A program made the translations under genes and the position numbers. A stretch of DNA of 64,000 bases from Pseudomonas mucidolens (GTDB lineage Bacteria > Pseudomonadota > Gammaproteobacteria > Pseudomonadales > Pseudomonadaceae), in assembly GCF_900106045.1 (NCBI RefSeq), contig NZ_LT629802.1, positions 186,001 to 250,000 on the forward strand, read 5' to 3'. Under the pieces are notes generated by a model. It had not been told where the DNA came from and did no database searches. It saw only the letters and a list, made by a program, of their open reading frames with translations. Below are positions 35,016-42,641 of this stretch, one piece after another (within the stretch, counting starts at the first letter, position 1; every line of letters starts with the position of its first letter).

Positions 35016-36527
35016 GTGCCGCGTCGCATCAGCAGAGAGCTGAAGACTCTCAGTGTTTGGACCTTATCGCTAGCCATCAGCGGCTGCATCGCAAACGCAG
35101 GAATTGCCCCTCAGGGCCAGGCTCTGAACGCCGACCACCTGGTCACCGACGACGCCATCCGGAGCGCCGCGCAGGACGCCCATTGGCCCACCGCCCAATG
35201 GTGGCGAGCCTACGGCGATCCGCAACTCAACCGTTGGGTCGACCTCGCTACACACGACAGTCCGAGCATGGCGATGGCCGCGGCGCGTGTACGTGAGGCG
35301 CGGGCGATGGCCGGGATTGCCGAGTCGGCCGAGGCGTTGCAAATCACCAGCGACACCAGCCTCAAACGCCATAACTGGCCTGAGGATCAGTTCTACGGAC
35401 CCGGCGCGCTAAGTGATGCGAGCACCTGGGACAACCACGCCTCCCTGGGCCTGAGCTACGCACTCGATCTTTGGGGCCGCGAGCGTAACGCCAGCGAGCG
35501 CGCGGTTGACCTGGCGCATATGCGCGCCGCCGAAGCACGCCAGGCCCGGCTCGAATTGCAGAACAACGTGGTGCGTGCGTACATCCAACTGTCGTTGCAT
35601 TACGCCAATCGCGATATTGTCGCTGCCACCTTGGCCCAGCAACAGCAGATCCTCGACCTGGCCAACCAGCGCCTGAATGCGGGCATTGGCACGCACTTGG
35701 ATGTCAGCCAGGCCGAAACCCCGTTGCCTGAAACCCACCGCCAATTGGACGCCCTGGACGAAGAAATTGCCCTGAGCCGTAATCAACTGGCGGCGTTGGC
35801 CGGCAAAGGCCCGGGGACCGGCGCGCACCTGCAACGCCCCAGCCTGTCCCTTGGCGCACCGCTGAAACTGCCGTCCAACCTGCCCGCGCAGTTGCTCGGC
35901 CAGCGCCCGGACGTGGTTGCCAGCCGTTGGCAAGTCGCGGCGCAAGCGCGGGGTATCGATGTCGCTCACGCCGGTTTCTATCCCAACGTCGATCTCGTCG
36001 GCGGCCTCGGTTACGTGGCCACCGGCGGCGGCATGCTGGCGTTTCTGGCCGGCAAGAAATTCAACTACAACGTCGGTCCGGCGATCACTTTGCCGATCTT
36101 CGACGGCGGTCGTTTGCGTGGGCAATTGGGTGAAGCCAGCGCCGGCTATGACATCGCTGTCGCGCATTACAACCAAACGTTGGTCAACGCTCTCAACGGC
36201 ATCTCCGACCAGTTGATCCGCCGCGAATCCATGCTCAAGCAACAAGGCTTCGCCGCGCAGTCGGTGGCTTCAGCACAGAAAACCTACGACATCGCCATGA
36301 TCGCCTACCAGCGCGGCCTCACCGACTACCTCAATGTACTCAATGCCCAGACCTTGCTGTTCCGCCAACAGCAGATCCAGCAACAGGTCCAGGCCGCACG
36401 TTTGAGTGCCCATGCCCAATTGGTCACCGCGCTGGGCGGGGGCCTGGGGGCCGGGGACGACGTTCCGGCTCCCGACAAAACCCTACCGAGCAAGACCCCG
36501 GCGGCATTCGCCGTGTTTGATCACTGA
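35016..36527 (+). CDS. Outer-membrane factor lipoprotein of a tripartite efflux pump (NodT/OprM family)
   Basis: 503 aa from a GTG at 35016 (aggaa upstream). The signal peptide ends in AISGC, so it is probably lipidated. Two outer-membrane-factor repeats are visible: LSYALDLWGRERNASERA with QNNVVRAYIQLSL, and ITLPIFDGGRLRGQLGEA with YQRGLTDYLNVLNAQ. It forms the TolC-like exit duct. It is the first gene of the efflux operon, 11 bp before the FUSC gene. Confidence 0.9.
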   Translation: MPRRISRELKTLSVWTLSLAISGCIANAGIAPQGQALNADHLVTDDAIRSAAQDAHWPTAQWWRAYGDPQLNRWVDLATHDSPSMAMAAARVREARAMAGIAESAEALQITSDTSLKRHNWPEDQFYGPGALSDASTWDNHASLGLSYALDLWGRERNASERAVDLAHMRAAEARQARLELQNNVVRAYIQLSLHYANRDIVAATLAQQQQILDLANQRLNAGIGTHLDVSQAETPLPETHRQLDALDEEIALSRNQLAALAGKGPGTGAHLQRPSLSLGAPLKLPSNLPAQLLGQRPDVVASRWQVAAQARGIDVAHAGFYPNVDLVGGLGYVATGGGMLAFLAGKKFNYNVGPAITLPIFDGGRLRGQLGEASAGYDIAVAHYNQTLVNALNGISDQLIRRESMLKQQGFAAQSVASAQKTYDIAMIAYQRGLTDYLNVLNAQTLLFRQQQIQQQVQAARLSAHAQLVTALGGGLGAGDDVPAPDKTLPSKTPAAFAVFDH

Positions 36528-36538
36528 TCAGGTTACCC

Positions 36539-38722
36539 ATGACTCCCTTGCCTGCACCGCTGCGTTGGCTGCATTCCCTGGAATGGCGGCGTGGTTTTTT
36601 CGACTGGGCACGCAGCGATGGCGTGACTTGGGTCTACATCTGCAAAGTGCTGATCGCGGCGTTCCTGACCTTATGGCTGGCGATGCGCCTGGAGCTGCCG
36701 CAACCACGTACCGCGATGATCACCGTGTTTATTGTGATGCAGCCTCAGAGCGGTCAGGTGTTTGCCAAGAGCTTTTATCGTTTGCTCGGTACCCTCGCGG
36801 GATCGGTGGTGATGGTGCTGTTGATCGCCTTGTTCGCGCAAAACACCGAGTTGTTCCTCGGCTCATTGGCGATCTGGGTCGGCCTCTGTTCGGCGGGCGC
36901 GGCGCGTTATCGTAATTTTCGTGCCTACGGTTTTGTGCTGGCCGGCTACACCGCGGCCATGGTCGGCTTGCCGGCCCTGGCCCATCCCGAGGGTGCGTTT
37001 ATGGCGGCGGTGTGGCGCGTACTGGAAATCTCCCTGGGGATTCTCTGCGCGACCCTGGTCAGCGCCGCGATCCTGCCGCAAACCGCCAGCGCCGCCATGC
37101 GCAACGCCTTGTACCAGCGCTTCGGGGTGTTCGCGCTGTTTGTCACCGACGGTCTGCGTGGACGAAGTCAGCGCGATGGTTTTGAACGCAGCAACGTGCG
37201 CTTTATCGCCGAGGCCGTGGGGCTGGAAGGGCTGCGCAGCGTTACGGTGTTTGAAGACCCGCACATGCGTCGGCGCAATGGTCGTCTCAGTCGCCTGAAC
37301 AGCGAATTCATGGGCGTCACCACGCGCTTCAACGCGTTGCATCAGTTGCTTCAGCGGCTGCGCACGGACGCGGCGGACCACGTCGTCGGCGCGATCAAAC
37401 CCGGCCTGCGAGACCTCGCCGAAGTGCTCGACGAATTCTCCGGTCGGGCCCTCACCAGCCCCGATGCGGCACGCCTGGTGATGCAACTGAGCGCCTACAA
37501 GGACGGCTTGCCCGCCAAGGTGCGCAGCCTGCGCGCGACCTTCCAGGAGGGCAACCCGAGCGAAGCCGAGCAGTTGGATTTTCATACCGCCTACGAGCTG
37601 CTTTACCGCTTCGTCGACGATCTGCACAACTATGCACAGACCCACGCTTCCTTGGCCGAACACCGCCATGTGCGTGAGCAATGGGACGATACCTTTATCC
37701 CGAAAACCAACTGGCTGGCGTGCGCCGCCTCGGGTATTCGCGCGTCGTTCATCCTGATCGTGCTCGGCAGTTACTGGGTGGCGACCGCCTGGCCCAGCGG
37801 TGCGACCATGACCCTGATCGCCGCCGCCACCGTCGGCCTTTCCGCCGCCACGCCCAACCCGAAACGCATGGCCTTCCAGATGGCCTGCGGCACCTTGATT
37901 GGCGCCTTGGTGGGGTTTGTCGAAATGTTTTTCGTGTTCCCTTGGATCGACGGTTTCCCCCTGCTGTGTGTGATGCTCGCCCCGGTGATTGTGTTCGGCG
38001 CCTTCCTCTCGTCACGAGCGCAATACGCCGGTGTCGGCCTGGGTTTGCTGATTTTCTTCAGCACCGGCTCGGTGCCGGACAACCTGACGATCTACAACCC
38101 CTACAGCTTTATCAATGACTACATCGCGATGATCCTCGGCATGCTGGTGTGTGCCGCCGCGGGTGCGATCATCCTGCCGCCCAACAGTCCGTGGCTGTGG
38201 CGCCGCCTGGAGCGCGACCTGCGCGAGCAAGTGGTCTACGCCATCAGCGGCAAGCTCAAGGGCCTGGCATCGAGTTTCGAAAGCCGCACCCGCGATCTGC
38301 TGCACCAGGCCTATGGCTTGGCGGCCGGCCAGCCGTTGGTGCAGCGCCACTTGCTGCACTGGATGTTGGTGGTGCTGGAGGTCGGCCACGCAATCATTGA
38401 ACTGCGCAAGGAGCAGGCGATCCTGCCGGTGCATCCGGCCTACGCTGAGTCCCAGCCCTGGCGCCAGGCGATCCGCGTGATGGGCCGCTCGCTGGTGCGC
38501 CTGTTCCTGCAACCCGGCCAGAGCAATCTTGAGCGCGCGCTGGTGGCGGTCGATCACGCCATCAGTCGTGTGCAGGCCACCGACGAACCTTTCGCCCCGC
38601 ACTTCGATACGTCGGCCCTGCGCCGGGTGAAAAGCTACCTGCACTTTATCCGCACGTCCTTGCTGGACCCGCAATCGCCGCTGGCGGCTTATAAGCTTGA
38701 AGGATCCACCGATGCCTCGTGA
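36539..38722 (+). CDS. FUSC-family inner-membrane transporter (AaeB-like aromatic acid exporter)
   Basis: 727 aa. Two blocks of membrane helices (about 40-180 and 395-540) are each followed by a cytoplasmic helical part, the usual FUSC/AaeB layout. Recognisable segments are RTAMITVFIVMQPQSGQV, YRLLGTLAGSVV, WPSGATMTLIAAATVGLSA and MACGTLIGALVG. Relatives export aromatic carboxylic acids or confer resistance to fusaric acid. With DUF1656 and HlyD genes following, this forms a complete tripartite system. Confidence 0.9.
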   Translation: MTPLPAPLRWLHSLEWRRGFFDWARSDGVTWVYICKVLIAAFLTLWLAMRLELPQPRTAMITVFIVMQPQSGQVFAKSFYRLLGTLAGSVVMVLLIALFAQNTELFLGSLAIWVGLCSAGAARYRNFRAYGFVLAGYTAAMVGLPALAHPEGAFMAAVWRVLEISLGILCATLVSAAILPQTASAAMRNALYQRFGVFALFVTDGLRGRSQRDGFERSNVRFIAEAVGLEGLRSVTVFEDPHMRRRNGRLSRLNSEFMGVTTRFNALHQLLQRLRTDAADHVVGAIKPGLRDLAEVLDEFSGRALTSPDAARLVMQLSAYKDGLPAKVRSLRATFQEGNPSEAEQLDFHTAYELLYRFVDDLHNYAQTHASLAEHRHVREQWDDTFIPKTNWLACAASGIRASFILIVLGSYWVATAWPSGATMTLIAAATVGLSAATPNPKRMAFQMACGTLIGALVGFVEMFFVFPWIDGFPLLCVMLAPVIVFGAFLSSRAQYAGVGLGLLIFFSTGSVPDNLTIYNPYSFINDYIAMILGMLVCAAAGAIILPPNSPWLWRRLERDLREQVVYAISGKLKGLASSFESRTRDLLHQAYGLAAGQPLVQRHLLHWMLVVLEVGHAIIELRKEQAILPVHPAYAESQPWRQAIRVMGRSLVRLFLQPGQSNLERALVAVDHAISRVQATDEPFAPHFDTSALRRVKSYLHFIRTSLLDPQSPLAAYKLEGSTDAS

Positions 38723-38912
38723 AATCGCGTTCCATGGCATTTACATGCCGAGCATGAGCCTGATGTTTTTGATCGCGGCAGGGCTCGCCTGGGCGCTGGA
38801 TCGTTTCCTGGCGGGTTTTGACCTGTACCGTTTTTTCTGGCACCCGGCGTTGCTGCGCCTGAGCCTGTTCGTTTGCCTGTTCGGCGCCTTGTCGCTGACC
38901 GTCTACCGTTGA
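38712..38912 (+). CDS. DUF1656 small membrane protein (AaeX-like)
   Basis: 66 aa from the ATG at 38712 (aagga upstream), overlapping the FUSC gene by 11 bp. Two membrane helices are visible: YMPSMSLMFLIAAGLAWAL and LLRLSLFVCLFGALSLTVY, joined by a loop with YRFFWHPAL. DUF1656 proteins regularly accompany FUSC and HlyD genes; their own role is unknown. Confidence 0.9.
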   Translation: MPREIAFHGIYMPSMSLMFLIAAGLAWALDRFLAGFDLYRFFWHPALLRLSLFVCLFGALSLTVYR

Positions 38913-38922
38913 GAATGTCCCG

Positions 38923-39783
38923 ATGAAAAAGTTCTTCAGCCTGCTCGCGACCCTGTTGGTGCTGGCCCTGGCGATCTGGATTGGCCGCACGCTGTGGGTC
39001 CACTACATGCACACCCCGTGGACCCGCGATGGCCGGGTGCGCGCCGACATCATCAACGTTGCCGCCGATGTCACTGGCGAAGTGATTGCTGTCCCGGTGC
39101 GGGATAACCAGTTGGTGAAAAAGGGTGACCTGCTGATGCAGATCGATCCCGAGCACTACCGGATCGCAGTGAAGCAGGCGCAATCGTTGGTGGCGTCACG
39201 CAAGGCCACGTGGCAGATGCGCAAGCTCAACGCCCACCGGCGTGCCGATCTCGACGCCCTGGTGATCTCCAGGGAAAACCGCGACGATGCGAGCAACATC
39301 GCCGACGCCGCGCTGGCCGATTATCAACATGCACTGGCGCAACTGGAGGCCGCCGAACTCAATTTGAAACGCACCCAGGTGCTGGCGGCGGTGGACGGGT
39401 ATGTGACTAATCTGAATGTGCATCGGGGGGACTACGCGCGTATCGGCGAAGCGAAGATGGCGGTGGTGGATATGCATTCGTTCTGGGTCTACGGGTTTTT
39501 CGAGGAAACCAAGCTGCCGCAGGTGAAGGTCGGGGATAAGGCCGATATGCAGTTGATGAGTGGCGAAACCTTGAAAGGGCACGTGGAAAGCATCTCGCGG
39601 GGGATCTACGACCGTGATAACCCCGAGAGCCGGGAGTTGATTGCGGATGTGAATCCGACCTTCAACTGGGTGAGGTTGGCGCAGCGGGTGCCGGTGCGGA
39701 TTCATATTGATGAGGTCCCGGACGGAGTGCTGCTGGCGGCGGGGATTACCTGTACTGTGGTGCTTGAGCCGGCGTTGGACTGA
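38923..39783 (+). CDS. HlyD-family periplasmic adaptor (AaeA-like)
   Basis: 286 aa. An N-terminal membrane anchor (about 5-25) is followed by TPWTRDGRVRADIINVAADV, which is typical of AaeA/EmrA adaptors. Two biotinyl-lipoyl halves (GEVIAVPVRDNQLVKKGD and TQVLAAVDGYVTNLNVHRGD) flank a helical hairpin (about 75-135), and a beta-barrel domain ends the protein. It bridges the FUSC pump and the outer-membrane factor. It is the last gene of the operon; REP elements follow. Confidence 0.9.
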   Translation: MKKFFSLLATLLVLALAIWIGRTLWVHYMHTPWTRDGRVRADIINVAADVTGEVIAVPVRDNQLVKKGDLLMQIDPEHYRIAVKQAQSLVASRKATWQMRKLNAHRRADLDALVISRENRDDASNIADAALADYQHALAQLEAAELNLKRTQVLAAVDGYVTNLNVHRGDYARIGEAKMAVVDMHSFWVYGFFEETKLPQVKVGDKADMQLMSGETLKGHVESISRGIYDRDNPESRELIADVNPTFNWVRLAQRVPVRIHIDEVPDGVLLAAGITCTVVLEPALD

Positions 39784-39820
39784 ATGTTGGGGTTGCCGTT
39801 TTTCGCGAGCAATCCATCCC

Positions 39821-39988
39821 CTGTAGGAGCGAGCTTGCTCGCGAAGATATTCCAGACGCATCGCTGCGTTGAATGTACGTTTTTCGTGAGCACTCCGTCC
39901 CCTGTAGGAGCGAGCTTGCTCGCGAAGGTATTGCAGGCGCATCGCTGCGTTGAATGTACGTTTTTCGCGAGCAAGCTCGCTCCTACAG
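39821..39988. repeat. REP array: two tandem units plus one inverted unit
   Basis: The 25-bp unit ctgtaggagcgagcttgctc... occurs at 39821-39845 and 39902-39926, an exact 81-bp period with near-identical spacer. It recurs inverted at 39964-39988. A truncated inverted piece (tttcgcgagc) lies at about 39801-39810. The layout matches pseudomonad REP/REPIN elements mobilised by a trans-acting RAYT transposase, which is not in this window. Confidence 0.92.
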
Positions 39989-40061
39989 AGAACAGTGCCA
40001 AAAGGATTGGCGTCCATAGCGGCCATCACCGCAGCAATGGATAGGTACTCCACACCCCAAA

Positions 40062-40463
40062 TCACCCTTGGCAATACGTCTCATGCAAATGCCGCCACAA
40101 CAATCCACCACTGGCTTGCTTCTCGAACACCACAGTAGCGCGACGATCCGTCTGGGTCCCAGTGTCATCAATCTGATGTTCTCGGTAAGTCACGCTAGCG
40201 CCTCGCGCATGGCGGTCGATACCGGTCATTTCACTCAGAGTGATTTTCAGCCCCGGCCGCTGGCCGCCCAGGCGCCTGAACAACGCCTGCACCCCAGTCG
40301 CATCCACTCGTGCTCCGCTGGACGGTGCGACCATGCTGAAGTCCGGCGAGAAGCGCGCCAGTAGATTTTCCAGCGTGCCCTCGGGCGCAACACCGGCAAA
40401 CCATTGTTCGATCTCGACGTGGGTCTGAATCACTTCCTCAAAAAAATCACGGTAATCAATCAT
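40062..40463 (-). CDS. SnoaL/DUF4440-like NTF2-fold protein
   Basis: 133 aa. The pattern EVIQTHVEIEQWFAG, ARFSPDFSMVAPSG-like (here SPDFSMVAPSSGARVD), GVQALFRRLG and a closing WRHLHETYC suggests a small NTF2-fold protein related to DUF4440. No catalytic assignment is possible. It stands alone between the REP array and a LysR relic. Confidence 0.7.
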   Translation of the reverse strand: MIDYRDFFEEVIQTHVEIEQWFAGVAPEGTLENLLARFSPDFSMVAPSSGARVDATGVQALFRRLGGQRPGLKITLSEMTGIDRHARGASVTYREHQIDDTGTQTDRRATVVFEKQASGGLLWRHLHETYCQG

Positions 40464-40635
40464 CGGTGAGGCTCACAGGCTGGGTGTAGCAGTGTCCGTA
40501 CGCTGGAAGCATCCAGGTGGAGCACCGCAAAGAGTGGCAGCCGTGTCAGGGCTGCCGCTATCTTGAAGGTTATGGCAAAGGAGTCCAAGGTCGAGAACCG
40601 CGCACTGAGCAGCGCCGCGCCCAGGTAAACTGGGC

Positions 40636-40710
40636 GTTTATGCGATGTACCCGGACACCCGAGACTTACCGATGAAGGTGCGGGCGTTGATTGATTTCAT
40701 GAAGAAGTAA
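40636..40710 (+). pseudogene. LysR-family regulator C-terminal remnant
   Basis: The frame reads YAMYPDTRDLPMKVRALIDF followed by MKK and a TAA at 40708-40710. This is the standard C-terminus of LysR regulators (Y-P-x-x-R-x-L-P-x-K-V-R-x-x-I-D-F). The rest of the gene is missing or unrecognisable upstream (40464-40635). It is a relic of a deleted regulator, perhaps one that once controlled the adjacent SDR gene. Confidence 0.7.
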
Positions 40711-40727
40711 CCTCCTGCTCGAGAGCA

Positions 40728-41540
40728 TTACAACGTTTTATTCAGCCCAAAGCGTTTCATCAGCACTTTTTCCAGCACACCCTTGGGCAGCAGCGCGGCC
40801 ATCAATGGCAATGCCCAGCTGCCGTTGCCCGAGCGCAGCAGGCGCGGTGGCGATTGCTGCTGCACGGCCTTGAGCACTTCTGCGGCAAACACCACGGCTG
40901 GCGTCGGCTTGTCCTGGGAAGCCTGACTGCGTGCGCGGATGCTTTCGCGCATTGGCCACCATGGTGATTGTGGATTGATCAACAATTCAGCCTGGGTGCC
41001 GGCGTTTTTCGCGAAGTGGGTATCGATAGCGCCAGGCTGCACTTCCATCACCCGCACGCCAAAGGGGGCCAGCTCCATGCGCAGCGCATCGCTCAACGCA
41101 TGCACGGCGGCCTTGGACGCGCAGTATGCGCCGGCAAACGGGGTTACCAGCACTCCGGAAACGCTGCCGATATTCACCACCAATCCCTGGCGTTGGCGCA
41201 GGGCGGGGAACAGCGCCTGGGTCACGCCGACGATGGCAAACACGTTGGTCTCGAACTGTTGCTGCATGGCCTGCGTGCCGCCGTCGAGCAACGGGCCCAT
41301 CGCGCCATAACCGGCGTTATTGATCAGTACGTCCAGCTCGCCGAGTTGTTCCGCCAGTTGGCGCAGCGCGACGCTGTCGTTGACGTCCAACTGCACCGCG
41401 GTAAAACCGGCCGCGGTCAGCGCGGCGACGTCGTCGTCACGTCGGGCGCTGGCCCAGACGTCATAACCGGCGGACTTGAAGGTATCGGCCAGGGCGCGGC
41501 CAATACCGCTGGAGCAACCGGTGATCAGTACGTTGGGCAT
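40728..41540 (-). CDS. Short-chain dehydrogenase/reductase (SDR)
   Basis: 270 aa from the ATG at 41540 (aaggac upstream). The cofactor motif is TGCSSGIGRA (about 7-16), NNAGYGAMGPL lies near 82-92, the catalytic Ser is in NIGSVSGVL, and YCASKAAVHALSDALRMEL provides Tyr and Lys. It is a classical SDR of unknown substrate. A longer in-frame open region upstream overlaps the next gene and was rejected. Confidence 0.88.
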   Translation of the reverse strand: MPNVLITGCSSGIGRALADTFKSAGYDVWASARRDDDVAALTAAGFTAVQLDVNDSVALRQLAEQLGELDVLINNAGYGAMGPLLDGGTQAMQQQFETNVFAIVGVTQALFPALRQRQGLVVNIGSVSGVLVTPFAGAYCASKAAVHALSDALRMELAPFGVRVMEVQPGAIDTHFAKNAGTQAELLINPQSPWWPMRESIRARSQASQDKPTPAVVFAAEVLKAVQQQSPPRLLRSGNGSWALPLMAALLPKGVLEKVLMKRFGLNKTL

Positions 41541-41560
41541 GAAGCCGTCCTTTGTCGATG

Positions 41561-42025
41561 TCAGTTGGAGAAGCTGCCTTGCAAATGCTCGGCGCGAAAC
41601 GCCAGGGTTTGCGGGCGATAGCCGGGACGCAGCGGCGGTACCGGCAGGCAGTCTTGCCAGTTGGACCCGGCCTGCAACTCGCCGGGGCCGCGATAACGGG
41701 GCGCAGAATAGACATTTTCCGCCAGGTTCACCGTATCGCCCGGTGCATAGGCTGCGACGCGCCAGCGCAGTTCGGTCAGGGGCACATCGGTGCCGTTGTT
41801 GAGGGTCAGTTTCAGCGGGCGGTCGGCGGGGCATTCTTCAGGTGCGTAATTGATGCGCAGTTCCAGGCGTGCCAGTTGCGAGGCTTCGCGGTTGTCCAGC
41901 CACACCACCCACATCGCGACGAAAGCCAGGCCAACAGCGGCGGCGAGCGATACTGGCAATGCCTTGGCGGGATAGCGCAGCAGCAGAATCAGCCAGGTAA
42001 TGATCAGTAGAACGCCGAAGAACAT
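41561..42025 (-). CDS. Small inner-membrane protein of unknown function
   Basis: 154 aa from the ATG at 42025 (gaggt upstream). Two membrane helices at the N-terminus (about 1-17, VLLIITWLILLL; and 24-43, VSLAAAVGLAFVAMWVVWL) precede a soluble domain of about 110 aa. Two cysteines lie in the soluble part (EECPADRP and WQDCLPVPP). The soluble part looks beta-rich (LKLTLNNGTDVPLTELRWRV), suggesting a periplasmic Ig-like domain. It is 20 bp upstream of the SDR gene on the same strand. No family recognised with certainty. Confidence 0.7.
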   Translation of the reverse strand: MFFGVLLIITWLILLLRYPAKALPVSLAAAVGLAFVAMWVVWLDNREASQLARLELRINYAPEECPADRPLKLTLNNGTDVPLTELRWRVAAYAPGDTVNLAENVYSAPRYRGPGELQAGSNWQDCLPVPPLRPGYRPQTLAFRAEHLQGSFSN

Positions 42026-42129
42026 GCAGGCAACCTCGCGGATGGATGAACCATCGTACCTGTGCAGAGGCGATGTTGACCATCTGTGAGGTATTGGCGC
42101 CGAGCGCTTTCAGGCGTGTGCACAGGCGT

Positions 42130-42158
42130 GGAACCGATGCATGAGTTTCTGCCACGGA
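42130..42158 (+). promoter_or_regulatory. hrp box (HrpL-type ECF sigma promoter)
   Basis: GGAACC at 42130-42135, exactly 16 bp, then CCACGGA at 42152-42158. This is a full match to the hrp-box consensus GGAACC-N15/16-CCACNNA, which drives type III secretion genes in Pseudomonas. It points at the orphan gene whose ATG is 63 bp downstream. No hrpL or secretion gene is in the window. Confidence 0.7.
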
Positions 42159-42173
42159 GTAAAAGGAAGCACT

Positions 42174-42197
42174 ATGACCAGGGAATGCCGAGCCTGA
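42174..42197 (+). other. Possible 7-codon leader ORF between the hrp box and the orphan gene
   Basis: An ATG at 42174 follows a strong site (aaaaggaag) and reads seven codons (MTRECRA) to a TGA at 42195-42197. It is in frame with the next gene's ATG at 42222. It may be a chance ORF, a leader, or the sign of a degraded longer N-terminus. Confidence 0.3.
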
Positions 42198-42221
42198 CTG
42201 ATCAGGAATCAAGAGGTTTTT

Positions 42222-42554
42222 ATGACAATTTCAGCAACGAGCGGTGCGCCGCTTTCGTCTATCAACACCCTGCAATTCAGAACGCCGAGCAGCTTCTCAG
42301 GGCCCGTCGCCCAGTTCTTGATGGGTGTGTGCAATACCCGAACACCGTTCATCATGCAGGCGGGGGACAGGAACCATAAGCCTCAATCGGGCTCCAGCAG
42401 CGGCTTTAACTCGAACATGTCAAAATTCGGAACGGCGATGAAAACTGCCGGCGAGTTCGGTATGCATTCAGCTAATAACAAAGTGAAAGTTGCCGGAGCG
42501 GCTATGGTCGGGATTGGTCAAGGCATGTCGACGTACTTCGGTTCAAAGAAATAA
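42222..42554 (+). CDS. Orphan 110-aa protein, candidate type III secreted protein behind a hrp box
   Basis: 110 aa from the ATG at 42222 with ribosome site aagagg. No domain is recognised. The N-terminus fits the empirical rules for Pseudomonas type III substrates: Ile at position 3, 7 Ser in the first 50 residues (14%), and no acidic residue before position 49. The C-terminal half is Gly/Ala/Met-rich (FGMHSANNKVKVAGAAMVG). There is no signal peptide or clear membrane helix. A perfect hrp box lies 63 bp upstream. It is followed by a terminator and the convergent algA. Secretion is inferred, not shown; it could also be a harpin-like or chaperone-type hrp gene. Confidence 0.6.
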   Translation: MTISATSGAPLSSINTLQFRTPSSFSGPVAQFLMGVCNTRTPFIMQAGDRNHKPQSGSSSGFNSNMSKFGTAMKTAGEFGMHSANNKVKVAGAAMVGIGQGMSTYFGSKK

Positions 42555-42571
42555 CGCCGCGCTTTAAGCAG

Positions 42572-42628
42572 CAAGCCCCCGTTCAGCCGGTTGCGGATAG
42601 GGGACGCAGTCGGACTGACGGGGGCTTG
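42572..42628. terminator. Bidirectional terminator-like hairpin between the orphan gene and algA
   Basis: caagcccccgttcag (42572-42586) pairs with ctgacgggggcttg (42615-42628), one bulge. A partly paired loop of about 28 bp lies between. The T-run is weak on the plus strand. It lies just beyond the end of the alginate operon. Confidence 0.6.
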
Positions 42629-42641
42629 TTGTACGACACTG

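Noticed and set aside
39821..39988. Possible CRISPR array
   Set aside because: Repeats are self-complementary REP hairpins, only two direct units exist, the spacers are alike, and no cas gene is near.
40728..41834. 368-codon version of the SDR gene
   Set aside because: The extra N-terminus is out-of-frame sequence of the neighbouring membrane-protein gene, and the cofactor motif starts right after the ATG at 41540.
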